This document shows, piece after piece, positions 27,346 to 35,959 of a DNA stretch of 64,000 nt. Position 1 is the stretch's first letter. Each line of letters begins with the position of its first letter. Origin of the DNA: Collimonas sp. OK607 (GTDB lineage Bacteria; Pseudomonadota; Gammaproteobacteria; Burkholderiales; Burkholderiaceae_D); assembly GCF_900111995.1 (NCBI RefSeq), contig NZ_FOKF01000024.1, positions 1 through 64,000 on the forward strand, in the 5' to 3' direction. Under the pieces are notes generated by a model. That model ran no database searches and was not told where the DNA came from. It worked only from the letters and a program-made list of their open reading frames with translations. A program made the position numbers and the translations under genes.

Positions 27346-28428
27346 TCAAGGTAGCGGTATCAGAATTCTGAAATCTGTATATCCCGGCCGACTTTCGCAT
27401 TCGATGACACCCATGTGCTGCTGCACAAAGGTTTGCGCCAGCGTCAAACCCAAACCGCTGCCGCCATCGCGTCCCGATACCAGCGGATAAAAAATGCGTT
27501 CCTGAATCTCGGCCGGGATGCCAGGTCCATTGTCGATGATATGCAAGTCTAGTGCCAGCCGGTAACGCACCTTGGCCAAGGTCACCTGCCGCACTACCCG
27601 GCTCTGGAAAATCAGTTCGGCATCGCCGGCTTTGATACGCTCGCTCAGCGCTTGTGCAGCGTTGTGGGCAATATTCAAAATCGCCTGGATCAGTTGCTCC
27701 TTGTCGCCACGGAACTGCGGGATCGACAGATCGTAATCGCGCTTGATGCTCAAACCGCTCGGAAATTCAGCCACGATCAGGCTGCGTACCCGCTCGCACA
27801 CTTCATGGATATTGACGTCGCCGACGATCTGCGCCAACCGGTGCGGCGCCAGCAGGCGGTCTACCAGGGTCTGCAGGCGATCGGCTTCCTTGATGATGAC
27901 TTGCGTGTATTCGCGCAATTCCTTGAGGTGGCGCTCCGGCAGCTCCAGCTCCAGCAACTGGGCGGCGCCGCGGATGCCGCCCAAAGGGTTCTTGATTTCG
28001 TGCGCCAGGTTGCGGATCAGCTCTTTGTTGACCTGGCTCTGGTCGATCAGACGCTCCTCGCGCTCAAGCTTGAGTTGTTGCACGTTTTCGCGCAGCTCGA
28101 TCAACACCGGCATGTCGGGATTGTCGAGGGCGGTGACGATGGTGTCGACCCACAATGGTTCGCGCCCCATGCGTTCCAGGATCAGGTCCTGGCGCGAATC
28201 GTCGAATTGATGTTGCAGCGCTTGCTGGTAAATCGCAATCAGCTGCTCCGGATTCAGGAACAGGTCTGACAGGGTCTGCTGTAATAGCAAGCGGCAGGAG
28301 CTTTCCAGCAGATTTTCCGCAGCGGCGTTGGCAAACACCAGGCGGCCGTGCTGATCCAGCACCAGTACCGCGGACGCCAGCAAATCCAGGCTGGCAAGTG
28401 CATTCCGTTCGGTGGCTTTTATTAACAT
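27346..28428 (-). CDS. ntrB: Nitrogen regulation sensor kinase NtrB
   Basis: A 360-residue histidine kinase. An N-terminal PAS domain (about residues 10-120, VLVLDQHGRLVFANAAAENL) is followed by the H-box NLAHEIKNPLGGIRGAAQLL and ATPase motifs including DNGPGIP and GSGLGLTLAQ. Soluble, as NtrB is; it phosphorylates or dephosphorylates NtrC under control of PII. ATG 28428 has AAGGA at seven bases; a longer in-frame extension lacks such a site. 92 bases separate it from ntrC. Confidence 0.94.
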   Translation of the reverse strand: MLIKATERNALASLDLLASAVLVLDQHGRLVFANAAAENLLESSCRLLLQQTLSDLFLNPEQLIAIYQQALQHQFDDSRQDLILERMGREPLWVDTIVTALDNPDMPVLIELRENVQQLKLEREERLIDQSQVNKELIRNLAHEIKNPLGGIRGAAQLLELELPERHLKELREYTQVIIKEADRLQTLVDRLLAPHRLAQIVGDVNIHEVCERVRSLIVAEFPSGLSIKRDYDLSIPQFRGDKEQLIQAILNIAHNAAQALSERIKAGDAELIFQSRVVRQVTLAKVRYRLALDLHIIDNGPGIPAEIQERIFYPLVSGRDGGSGLGLTLAQTFVQQHMGVIECESRPGYTDFRILIPLP

Positions 28429-28665
28429 CCTGACATCCTTATTAAAAAGCCTGATCCAGGCAAACAGTGGCGCCGCCGGCATTGGGTGACATGCGCTGCA
28501 GCAAGCAAAGCAGCCCCTGGCATCTCGACGTCGCTAACACTGTCTGCGTGATTGAAATGGTGCATTTTCCGAGCATAACAAGCTTTGTAAGCAATGTCGG
28601 TGGGTAACATGCAGAATCGCCACATTATGGTGCGTCCGGCCCTGGCATTATCTTAAACCGGATAG

Positions 28666-28694
28666 GCAAAAATAAAGGCCGCAGTAGCGGCCTT
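28666..28694 (-). terminator. Terminator after the DUF4124 gene
   Basis: A perfect 8-base stem AAGGCCGC/GCGGCCTT with the four-base loop AGTA (28675-28694), followed on the minus strand by a T-rich tract. Confidence 0.8.
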
Positions 28695-28727
28695 ATGGAT
28701 TAAGCAAGGTTGATACCATGCGCGGTA

Positions 28728-29252
28728 TTACTTGAGATTCGACAGTTCCCGGTTGAGGGCGTCGATATTTTTCTCGCTGCGGGCAATATCTTCTTTCATG
28801 GATGCCACCCGTTCCTGGTACTTGGCGTAATTGCGTTCGTTGCCTTGGCGATCCGGCGTGCCATCGTTGTAGTCTTTCTTGAGATTGGCCAGGCGCTCCT
28901 GCTCACTCTTCATCTCATCCTGCAAGATCTGGCGGCGATCGTTGTCGCGCGCCTTTTGCGTGCCGTTATCCACCTTCGGGAAATCGGATGGCGTTGATGC
29001 TGCGGGCTTGCTGGAAGCCGAGCTACCGCCGCCGCTCGGCTTGCTGGAGGAAGTCACAGTCAACGGCGGCAAACTGACGCGTTTGCAGCCTTTGGTATCG
29101 CCGGTGTTCTTGTATTCCTTGACGCCGTTCTGGTCAACACACAGAAAGACTTCGCTTTGGGCGTGCACGGCGGCGCTGAACATGCCACCGAACATGCTGA
29201 CCGCTGCCAACAGCAGGAATCCCCGGGAAAAACGCAACATTGGACGCTTCAT
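28728..29252 (-). CDS. DUF4124 domain periplasmic protein with coiled coil
   Basis: A 174-residue exported protein. A signal peptide (MKRPMLRFSRGFLLLAAVSM, cleaved near AVHAQS) precedes a short DUF4124-type segment with two cysteines (VFLCVDQNGVKEYKNTG and KGCKRV), a Ser/Gly/Lys-rich linker, and a long charged helix, probably a coiled coil, from about residue 95 to the end. The gene is found between glnA and ntrB in related bacteria as well. Role unknown. ATG 29252 was chosen; a TTG 15 bases earlier is less likely. Confidence 0.75.
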   Translation of the reverse strand: MKRPMLRFSRGFLLLAAVSMFGGMFSAAVHAQSEVFLCVDQNGVKEYKNTGDTKGCKRVSLPPLTVTSSSKPSGGGSSASSKPAASTPSDFPKVDNGTQKARDNDRRQILQDEMKSEQERLANLKKDYNDGTPDRQGNERNYAKYQERVASMKEDIARSEKNIDALNRELSNLK

Positions 29253-29372
29253 AGACTCTCTTTGCAATTCGATCGAGACGCTAGTTTATGCCAAGAAACT
29301 TCCCATGACAAACCATCCTACACAATATAAATTACGACACGCAGATAAAGAAAACAAGCATGCAAAAAAAAC

Positions 29373-29402
29373 AAAAGGACAGGAAAAATCTCCTGTCCTT
29401 TT
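29373..29402. terminator. glnA terminator
   Basis: A perfect stem AAAAGGACAGGA/TCCTGTCCTTTT with a six-base loop, with a long A tract on the left (T tract for minus-strand transcripts). It follows glnA and also has T residues in the plus direction. Confidence 0.9.
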
Positions 29403-29468
29403 TTATCTTGCCGGTCAGCCTCGCGCAAGGCAAGGCAGGCCTTCAAAACTTACGAATTAACTTATGAC

Positions 29469-30884
29469 TTATACCGAATAGTACATGTCGAATTCGATCG
29501 GGTGCGTCGTCATGCGGTAGCGCTGAACTTCCTGCATTTTCAAGTCCAGGTAAGCATCGATCATGCTGTCGCTGAATACGCCGCCACGTGTCAGGAACTC
29601 GCGATCCTTGTCCAGCGCTTCCAGAGCTTCTTCCAGCGAAGCGCAAACTGTAGGGATCAATTTGTCTTCTTCCGGTGGCAGATGGTACAGATCTTTCGAT
29701 GCTGCTTCGCCCGGATGGATCTTGTTCTGCACGCCGTCCAGACCGGCCATCAGCAACGCCGAGAAGCACAGGTACGGGTTAGCCAGCGGATCCGGGAAAC
29801 GGGTTTCGATACGACGGCCCTTTGGATTCGCAACGTGCGGAATACGGATCGAAGCCGAACGGTTACGTGCCGAGTAAGCCAGCTTGACCGGTGCTTCGTA
29901 GCCTGGAACCAGACGCTTGTATGAGTTGGTGCCTGGGTTGGTGATCGCGTTCAGTGCCTTAGCGTGCTTGATGATGCCGCCGATGTAGAACAGCGCGAAT
30001 TCGGACAGGCCGGCATAGCCGTCGCCAGCGAACAGGTTCTTGCCGTCTTTCCATACCGATTGATGCACGTGCATGCCGGAACCGTTGTCGCCAACGATAG
30101 GCTTAGGCATGAAAGTAGCAGTCTTGCCGTAGGTGTGGGCAACGTTCCAGATCACATATTTCATGTTCTGGGTCCAGTCAGCGCGCTCAACCAGAGTCGA
30201 GAACTTGGTGCCGATTTCATTTTGGCCGGCGCCAGCCACTTCGTGGTGATGCACTTCAACCGGGATGCCCAGCGATTCCAGGATCAGGCACATTTCCGAA
30301 CGCATGTCTTGGAAGCTGTCGACCGGTGGCACTGGGAAATAGCCGCCCTTGACGGTTGGACGATGGCCGGTGTTGCCGCCTTCGAGTTTGGCGCCGGTGC
30401 TCCAGGAAGCTTCTTCGGAACCGATCTTGACGAAGCAGCCCGACATGTCGGAACCCCAACGGACGTCGTCGAAAATGAAGAATTCTGGTTCTGGACCGAA
30501 ATAGGCGGTATCGCCCAGGCCGGAAGCTTTCAGATAGGCTTCAGCGCGCTTGGCGATCGAACGCGGGTCGCGGTCGTAGCCCTTGCCGTCGGATGGTTCG
30601 ATCACGTCACATTGCATGAACAATGTGGTTTCTTCCATGAACGGGTCGATGTTGGCGGTGTTCGGATCCGGCATCAACAACATGTCGGAAGCTTCAATAC
30701 CCTTCCAACCAGCAATAGAAGAACCGTCAAATGCATGACCCGACTCAAATTTATCGATATCGAAATGAGAGACCGGAACAGTTACGTGCTGCTCCTTGCC
30801 TTTGGTGTCAGCGAAGCGAAAATCAACGAATTTAACTTCGTTGTCTTTTGCCATTTTCAAGACTTCTGCGGCCGTCATTGCCAT
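29469..30884 (-). CDS. glnA: Glutamine synthetase type I
   Basis: A 471-residue type I-beta glutamine synthetase. Recognisable are the N-terminal [19 protein letters not shown] loop, [12 protein letters not shown] near residue 210, the ATP-binding [18 protein letters not shown], and the adenylylation loop [10 protein letters not shown] with its Tyr, indicating control by GlnE. It makes glutamine from glutamate, ammonia and ATP as a dodecamer. The upstream region carries a sigma-54 promoter and NtrC-like sites (31046-31250), and ntrB/ntrC lie just downstream. Confidence 0.97.
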   Translation of the reverse strand: MAMTAAEVLKMAKDNEVKFVDFRFADTKGKEQHVTVPVSHFDIDKFESGHAFDGSSIAGWKGIEASDMLLMPDPNTANIDPFMEETTLFMQCDVIEPSDGKGYDRDPRSIAKRAEAYLKASGLGDTAYFGPEPEFFIFDDVRWGSDMSGCFVKIGSEEASWSTGAKLEGGNTGHRPTVKGGYFPVPPVDSFQDMRSEMCLILESLGIPVEVHHHEVAGAGQNEIGTKFSTLVERADWTQNMKYVIWNVAHTYGKTATFMPKPIVGDNGSGMHVHQSVWKDGKNLFAGDGYAGLSEFALFYIGGIIKHAKALNAITNPGTNSYKRLVPGYEAPVKLAYSARNRSASIRIPHVANPKGRRIETRFPDPLANPYLCFSALLMAGLDGVQNKIHPGEAASKDLYHLPPEEDKLIPTVCASLEEALEALDKDREFLTRGGVFSDSMIDAYLDLKMQEVQRYRMTTHPIEFDMYYSV

Positions 30885-31045
30885 GTGAATCTCCTAAAAT
30901 ATGAAAGTACTGCAATTTAAATTGTGTGACCTGCTCAGGATCTGTTGCACGCGGATCTCAGCGTCGCAGTAACATCATGGACAGGTAGTGAGCATCCTCA
31001 GACCGGACAGCAATTCAGTACGACCAGAACTCAGTGCAGGATGAT

Positions 31046-31061
31046 AGCAGAATCCATGCCA
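31046..31061 (-). promoter_or_regulatory. Sigma-54 promoter of glnA
   Basis: On the minus strand the sequence reads TGGCATG-GATT-CTGCT, against the sigma-54 consensus TGGCACG-N4-TTGCW: both the -24 GG and -12 GC dinucleotides are present at exact spacing. It lies about 160 bases before the glnA start, leaving a long untranslated leader. Confidence 0.75.
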
Positions 31062-31166
31062 CCATCCGTTTGGGAAGTAATGCTTATTTGGTTTGGTAAT
31101 TAGCTTGTTTAGAAGGTTTTATTTACCTTTTCACATGGTTAGCCTTACCATTTGAGCAATATTGAA

Positions 31167-31250
31167 TCACCAAACAGGTGCAAAGAAAATTGAAAGCACC
31201 ATTTTTGTGCGTGCACCTGAATAAATCATGGATTAGCACCAATTAAGTGC
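31167..31250. promoter_or_regulatory. Three NtrC-like enhancer sites upstream of glnA
   Basis: Three dyads of the form GCACY-N5-RGTGC: TCACC-AAACA-GGTGC at 31167-31181, GCACC-ATTTT-TGTGC at 31196-31210 and GCACC-AATTA-AGTGC at 31236-31250. The third is a perfect match to the NtrC half-site pattern, the others have one mismatch. They lie about 120-190 bases upstream of the sigma-54 promoter, the usual distance for an NtrC enhancer. Confidence 0.72.
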
Positions 31251-31307
31251 GTCTGAAGCTTAAATAAATCATCATTACGGAAACCAACATTTTGCAGGAG
31301 AAATTCC

Positions 31308-31772
31308 ATGACTAGCAGCAACGAAATCCTGGCCACTGCCAAACAACGTGGTCAAAATGATCACCTCCCCTATGCCGGCGCCGTCACGCCGAACGAGGCC
31401 TTCTCTTTACTGGAGAGCGATGTCGCCACAATCCTGGTAGATGTCCGCACCAATGCTGAACGCGACTGGGTCGGCCGGGTGGCGATCCGCGAGCCGCAGC
31501 ACGCCGCGGTGCAATGGTCGCAATATCCGGGCGGTGTGCAGAATCCTGATTTCCTGGCGCAACTGGCGCAGGTTGCGGAAAAAGGAACGCCATTATTGTT
31601 CCTGTGCCGCTCCGGCGTGCGCTCGCAACATGCGGCCAAGCTGGCCACAGAAAACGGCTACAGCAACTGCTTCAATATTCTGGAAGGTTTCGAAGGCGAT
31701 AAGGATAACAACGGCCATCGTAAAAACGTCAGTGGCTGGTGCAAGGCCGGGCTGCCTTGGTCGGGTGCTTGA
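31308..31772 (+). CDS. Rhodanese-like domain protein
   Basis: A 154-residue single-domain rhodanese. The active-site loop CRSGVRSQHAAKLA carries the persulfide-forming Cys, and ILVDVRTNAERDWVGRV is the conserved entry segment. Such proteins transfer sulfane sulfur to acceptors; the partner is not visible here. Its promoter region is shared with glnA (divergent), so the NtrC-like sites lie just upstream of this gene too. ATG 31308 has GGAG at about seven bases. Confidence 0.87.
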   Translation: MTSSNEILATAKQRGQNDHLPYAGAVTPNEAFSLLESDVATILVDVRTNAERDWVGRVAIREPQHAAVQWSQYPGGVQNPDFLAQLAQVAEKGTPLLFLCRSGVRSQHAAKLATENGYSNCFNILEGFEGDKDNNGHRKNVSGWCKAGLPWSGA

Positions 31773-31781
31773 GGAGTTTTT

Positions 31782-31907
31782 GTAGGGTGGGCACGCTTTT
31801 GTGCCCACGCGTGACCTCGATAACCGGAGTTAGGGCCTCCGCGGCACGTAAATAGACCTATGCGTGGATTGAATTCACGCGTGGGCACAAAAGCGTGCCC
31901 ACCCTAC
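31782..31907. repeat. REP-like palindrome pair (copies 3 and 4)
   Basis: Inverted copies at 31782-31811 and 31878-31907, each with 5' GTAG next to a GTGGGCAC/GTGCCCAC stem and loop GCTTTT. Located between the convergent rhodanese and acetyltransferase genes. Confidence 0.85.
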
Positions 31908-31920
31908 CTCTTTCTTATTT

Positions 31921-32436
31921 TTACTTTTGATAAGCCAATATCCGGTTCTCATATTTCTGGTCTTCGAATACGTGCCAGGCAGTACCGATGTCGACGAAGC
32001 CATAGGCGCGGTAAAAGGCCAGCGCCTGTACATTGCCGGCCCAGGCCGTCAGCCAGAGCCTGGCGCCGACGCTGTCGATCGCGTGCCCCAGCAGCACGCG
32101 GCCGATGCCGCGCCCGTGAAAATGTTCCTGCACGTATAGCGTGTCGACCTCAATCCCCCCGAAATTCTTTTCCTCGCAGCGCGAATCCAGATCGAGCAGG
32201 ATATAGCCAAGCAGATTTTCTCCGTCCACTTTCACAAACAAGCGGTAATCGGGATCGGCGATGATCTCGCGGAAATACTCCGGCGTAAAAGTCGACAGTA
32301 CCTCGCGCGCCAGGTCGTCGCTGACGCCTTCGGTGGCATAGGTGTGCAGCCAGACCTGGATCGACAGCGCGGTCAGGCTCATGGAATCGGCTTCTACGGC
32401 GTCACGAATCACATTGCGCCCTTCAAATTCATGCAC
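31921..32436 (-). CDS. GNAT family N-acetyltransferase
   Basis: A protein of about 171 residues with a complete GNAT fold: the N-terminal VIRDAVEADSMSLTAL, the central strand VDTLYVQEHFHGRGIGRVLL with the acetyl-CoA loop, and the C-terminal LTAWAGNVQALAFYRAYGF. The start is uncertain: GTG 32436 keeps the whole fold and overlaps the preceding gene by eight bases; ATG 32382 would cut the first strand. It is the last gene of the hydroxyproline unit but its substrate is unknown. Confidence 0.75.
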   Translation of the reverse strand: MHEFEGRNVIRDAVEADSMSLTALSIQVWLHTYATEGVSDDLAREVLSTFTPEYFREIIADPDYRLFVKVDGENLLGYILLDLDSRCEEKNFGGIEVDTLYVQEHFHGRGIGRVLLGHAIDSVGARLWLTAWAGNVQALAFYRAYGFVDIGTAWHVFEDQKYENRILAYQK

Positions 32437-33355
32437 GCGTAAGCGAAGCGATCGCAACGCGCGCCGCGGCCAGGTCCCAGGCGGCCTGACCGACGGTCTT
32501 GTACACTGGCAGCAGCGCTTCCTGGACAAAACCGTGGGCCAGCACATCGGGCAGTTCGCGCACTTTGCTCCAGTCGACCTGCGCTTGCAGCAAATCACCG
32601 GCTTCATGCTTGGCGCCGGCCAGGCAGTCGACTACCACGGTGCGGCTGTGTAAAAGTGCGGCCGGGAACTCCACCATATCCGGTTTGAAAGCGCCTACGC
32701 CAATCGCCAACGTGGTTGCCGCGATGTTGGTTGGAATCACGGCGGTGCGCGAAGTGGTCAAGGCTATCAGGACGTCTGTGTGCGGCAAATCGGTGGCCAG
32801 CGCCGCAGCAGCCAGCGGCTTGATTGCGATATGCGGATGACGCAACAGCAAAGCATCGCAAAATGCCTGGGTCTTTTGCAGATCGCGGGCGGCTACCCAA
32901 AATTCGTTGACGCCGAAATACTTGATCAAGCCGTCGGCATGCGCGATGGCTTGCACCCCGGTGCCGATCAACAGCGCGGATTTCGGCTTGAACGGCAGCA
33001 AGGCTTCAATGCCGAGCAAACTTACCGCGGCCGTCCGGCGCGCGGTAACGGTAGGACCATGCAACAGCGCAAGGCGGCGGCCGCTGGCGGCATCGAACAC
33101 TACCACTTCGCCCTGAATCGCCGGTAGCTGGTACTGGGCATTATTGGCATGCACTGTGATCAGCTTGGTCATGCCGATATCGGCAGCGATAGCCGGCATG
33201 CATAACAGCACGCTGGCCTTGTCGATTTCCACCACCATGCGTTCGGGCGCGTTAATCGTGCCTTCACGGAGTTGTTGCGCAACAGTTACCAGCGCAGGCA
33301 CCAGCTCGGAATAAGGCAGTGCGGCGGCGGTGCTTTCGGCGTCGAGAATTTTCAT
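32429..33355 (-). CDS. Ornithine cyclodeaminase/mu-crystallin family, likely pyrroline-2-carboxylate reductase
   Basis: A 308-residue member of the OCD/mu-crystallin family. The NAD(P)-binding site ALLIGTGVQAIAHADGLIKY is near residue 130. Members next to trans-3-hydroxyproline dehydratase genes reduce delta1-pyrroline-2-carboxylate (and delta1-piperideine-2-carboxylate) to L-proline (or L-pipecolate), the role of LhpI. The gene upstream, 23 bases away, is such a dehydratase, so this reaction is the best inference. Ornithine cyclodeaminase or alanine dehydrogenase activity is less likely in this setting. Confidence 0.8.
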   Translation of the reverse strand: MKILDAESTAAALPYSELVPALVTVAQQLREGTINAPERMVVEIDKASVLLCMPAIAADIGMTKLITVHANNAQYQLPAIQGEVVVFDAASGRRLALLHGPTVTARRTAAVSLLGIEALLPFKPKSALLIGTGVQAIAHADGLIKYFGVNEFWVAARDLQKTQAFCDALLLRHPHIAIKPLAAAALATDLPHTDVLIALTTSRTAVIPTNIAATTLAIGVGAFKPDMVEFPAALLHSRTVVVDCLAGAKHEAGDLLQAQVDWSKVRELPDVLAHGFVQEALLPVYKTVGQAAWDLAAARVAIASLTRA

Positions 33356-33378
33356 GTTGTTTTGACGAAAAAAATGAA

Positions 33379-34389
33379 TCAGCGCAGGAAAAAACCTTGC
33401 GGGAACGGATCGCTGTCTTCCAGCACCCACTGGTTGAAACCCATGATGTGGGCGTTACCGGTCACTTCAGTATGCACCGCATCGAATTCGCCGACTTTGG
33501 TAGTGCCGGTCACCCGAACCTTGAAACAACTGCCGACAATACTTTCATTCACCAATGTTTGATTCAATGCCAGTTTCTGCCGCAGGAACAATTGCGCGGC
33601 GCGGCCCGAAGTGCCGGTGCCGGTCGGCGAACGGTCTACTTCGCGGTCGGCAAAGATGCAGACATTGGCTTGATCGGCATTCGGATCGTTCGGTGCGCCG
33701 TCGACGATGGTGCCATACAAGGTATCCAGGCCCGGCTCCAGCGGATGCTGGATTTTCACCTTGTCCTTGACCGCCTGCTTGGTTTCCGCGCCCAGCTGAA
33801 TCAGGTTGCGCACCAGCTCCGGCTTGATCTTGAGGCCAGTCTGATCGGCATTCATGTAGTAGTAGAAAGCACCGCCGAAAACGATGTCGCCGGTGACCTT
33901 GCCAAAGCTCGGTGTCTCGACCTCGACATCGCGCTGATAGATAAACGCCGGCACATTGCGGAAGGTAACTGCGCCGGCGCGCGTGCCGTCCCACTCGACC
34001 TGCGCTTCGATGAAGCCTGCGGGGGTATCAAAGCCGATGCGCGTCAGCGGCATCGTACGTTCCACATGATTGAGTTCCACCAGCACTTTGCCGAGCGCAA
34101 TGATGCCGTGGCCGCACATGTCGCTATAACCTTCGTTATGGATGAAGATCACGCCGAAATCGGCGGCCGGCGTCACTGGCGGCAACAGATACGCACCGTA
34201 CATGTCGGCATGGCCGCGCGGCTCGTTCATCAGGAACTGGCGGACGTCGTCGCGCTGCTCCTTGAGCCAGCTGCGACGTTCGAGAATTGTCTCGCCCGGT
34301 ACCGGCGGCAAACCGGAAATCACGATGCGCAACGGCTCACCGCCGGTGTGTGCATCTACCGTGTGTATGGTGCGTGTATAACTTAACAT
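33379..34389 (-). CDS. Trans-3-hydroxy-L-proline dehydratase (proline racemase family)
   Basis: A 336-residue protein of the proline racemase superfamily. The first catalytic cysteine is present (YSDMCGHGIIALG), but the second position is threonine (DRSPTGTGTSGRAA) where racemases and 4-hydroxyproline epimerases have a second Cys (SPCGTG). This Cys/Thr pair is the known signature of trans-3-hydroxy-L-proline dehydratase, which makes delta1-pyrroline-2-carboxylate. The next gene is the matching imine reductase. ATG 34389 opens MLSYTRTIHTVDAHTGGEP, the usual family N-terminus. The databases often mislabel such proteins as 4-hydroxyproline epimerase. Confidence 0.85.
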   Translation of the reverse strand: MLSYTRTIHTVDAHTGGEPLRIVISGLPPVPGETILERRSWLKEQRDDVRQFLMNEPRGHADMYGAYLLPPVTPAADFGVIFIHNEGYSDMCGHGIIALGKVLVELNHVERTMPLTRIGFDTPAGFIEAQVEWDGTRAGAVTFRNVPAFIYQRDVEVETPSFGKVTGDIVFGGAFYYYMNADQTGLKIKPELVRNLIQLGAETKQAVKDKVKIQHPLEPGLDTLYGTIVDGAPNDPNADQANVCIFADREVDRSPTGTGTSGRAAQLFLRQKLALNQTLVNESIVGSCFKVRVTGTTKVGEFDAVHTEVTGNAHIMGFNQWVLEDSDPFPQGFFLR

Positions 34390-34423
34390 GGGAATTTTGT
34401 TTGAAGAGAATTGCGAATATGGT

Positions 34424-34549
34424 GTCGGGTGGGCACCCGTGTCAACGCATGAACCTGGATGCCCTGCCTGTATCTGCACCGCGTGGGCAAAAAAACTTGC
34501 CCACCCTACCTGTTCGCATGGACGTAGGGTGGGCACTGGTGCCCACGCG
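34424..34549. repeat. REP-like cluster (copies 5-7)
   Basis: Three copies: a degenerate one at 34424-34447 (GTCGGGTGGGCAC start, broken right arm), an inverted one at 34481-34508 with an A/T loop, and a clean one at 34524-34549 with a two-base loop. They fill the gap between the binding-protein gene and the hydroxyproline dehydratase gene. Confidence 0.8.
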
Positions 34550-34568
34550 TGAGCCGATTAGTAGCTGA

Positions 34569-35696
34569 TTAGTAGCTGGTCAGCGCTTCCGGCACACCGG
34601 CCTTGAAGCGATAAACCGTTACCGGCGATTGCTTCAGGTCGTGGTTGGCGTCGAATTCATAAGAGCCGGCTACACCCTTGTAGTGAATTTTTTCCATCGC
34701 CGACACGTATTTCTTAGGCTCTACCGAATTGGCTTCCTTCATCGCTTGCGCGATCAGCATCATGCCGTCGTAGAACGATGCTGCATAGGTTTCTGCAGGA
34801 CGGTTGTAACGCTTCTGGTAGTCAGCTGCGAAAGTTTTGCCTGAAGCCAGTTTGTCCAGCAAGGCCCCGCCCTGTGTGCAATACACTTGGTCGGTAATCG
34901 CATCGCCGCCCAGACGGCCCATTTCCGGCGAACAGATACCATCGCCGCCCAGGAACATGGCGGTCACGCCCAGCTGTTTCATCTGGCGTGTCATCGGACC
35001 GCCTTGTGGCGCATAGCCGCCGTAGAAAATCGCGTCTGGTTTCTTGGCCTTGATGCTGGTCAGGATGGCGGTGAAATCGGTCGCCTTGTCATTGGTGAAG
35101 TCATTGCCGAGCACCTTGATGCCGTTAGCTTTGGCGACTTTCGAAAACTCTTCCGCCAGGCCCTGGCCGTATGCAGTGCGGTCATCGATGATCGACACTG
35201 TCTTGACCTTCAGTTCCTTGGCCGCATACAGCGCCATCTTGCCGCCCAGCTGGCTGTCGCTGGCTGCTACCCGGAATACCGAGTGGAAACCTTGCAAAGT
35301 CACTTTTGGATTGGAGGCAACGGTGCCCATCACGATGCCGGCGTCGTTATAGACGCGCGATGCAGGAATCGTAACGCCTGAGTTGTAAGGGCCGACCACT
35401 GCCTTGACGCCCATGTCGACCAGCTTTTGCGCTACGCTGACGCCGGAACGCGGATCGGCCTGGTCGTCTTCCATCTGGGCGACGAACTTGATTTTCTTAC
35501 CGCCTATAACCATGCCCTGCGCATTCAGCTTATCGATTGCCATGGCCAGACCGCCTTGGTTGTCGCGGCCGGCAGATGCCTGGGGGCCGGTCAGCGGGCT
35601 GCTGAAGCCGATTTTTACTTCTTGTGTCTCCTGCGCCATCGCGAGCGCTGGGAATGCAGCCAACATAACCATCATCAGTTTGGTCCGTGCGTACAT
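34569..35696 (-). CDS. Branched-chain amino acid type ABC transporter binding protein
   Basis: A 375-residue periplasmic binding protein of the LivJ/LivK type (Peripla_BP_6). Signal peptide MYARTKLMMVMLAAFPALAMA, then VKIGFSSPLTGPQASAGRDN, the typical family start of the mature protein. It binds amino acids or related compounds in the periplasm. No permease or ATPase genes (livHMGF) are next to it, so it must share a transporter encoded elsewhere. Upstream of the hydroxyproline genes, so hydroxyproline or proline capture is possible, but a repeat-filled gap of 180 bases separates them. Confidence 0.85.
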   Translation of the reverse strand: MYARTKLMMVMLAAFPALAMAQETQEVKIGFSSPLTGPQASAGRDNQGGLAMAIDKLNAQGMVIGGKKIKFVAQMEDDQADPRSGVSVAQKLVDMGVKAVVGPYNSGVTIPASRVYNDAGIVMGTVASNPKVTLQGFHSVFRVAASDSQLGGKMALYAAKELKVKTVSIIDDRTAYGQGLAEEFSKVAKANGIKVLGNDFTNDKATDFTAILTSIKAKKPDAIFYGGYAPQGGPMTRQMKQLGVTAMFLGGDGICSPEMGRLGGDAITDQVYCTQGGALLDKLASGKTFAADYQKRYNRPAETYAASFYDGMMLIAQAMKEANSVEPKKYVSAMEKIHYKGVAGSYEFDANHDLKQSPVTVYRFKAGVPEALTSY

Positions 35697-35959
35697 GGCG
35701 TATCCTTTCGTCTGTCTTTAATAATAGTGTTTTTTTAATAATAGCACCCATCGTCAGGCGTGGGTGCCAAGGACGTCTCTTGCAGATCGAATCCTAGCAG
35801 GGACGCCGCCACATTAAATTCTTTTATGGGGCAGGTTCTCCGTAGATTCGATGGCAAAATGACTCGCCCCGGCTCGGATTTTAATTGCCGTACGGCGATC
35901 AGGGAAACAAATTGAAGGCAGGTGAAGGTAAGCGGACATGCGGGCCGAATCGGCGCCGG

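Noticed and set aside
33379-34389. Annotation as 4-hydroxyproline 2-epimerase or proline racemase
   Set aside because: The second catalytic Cys is replaced by Thr, which fits trans-3-hydroxyproline dehydratase instead.
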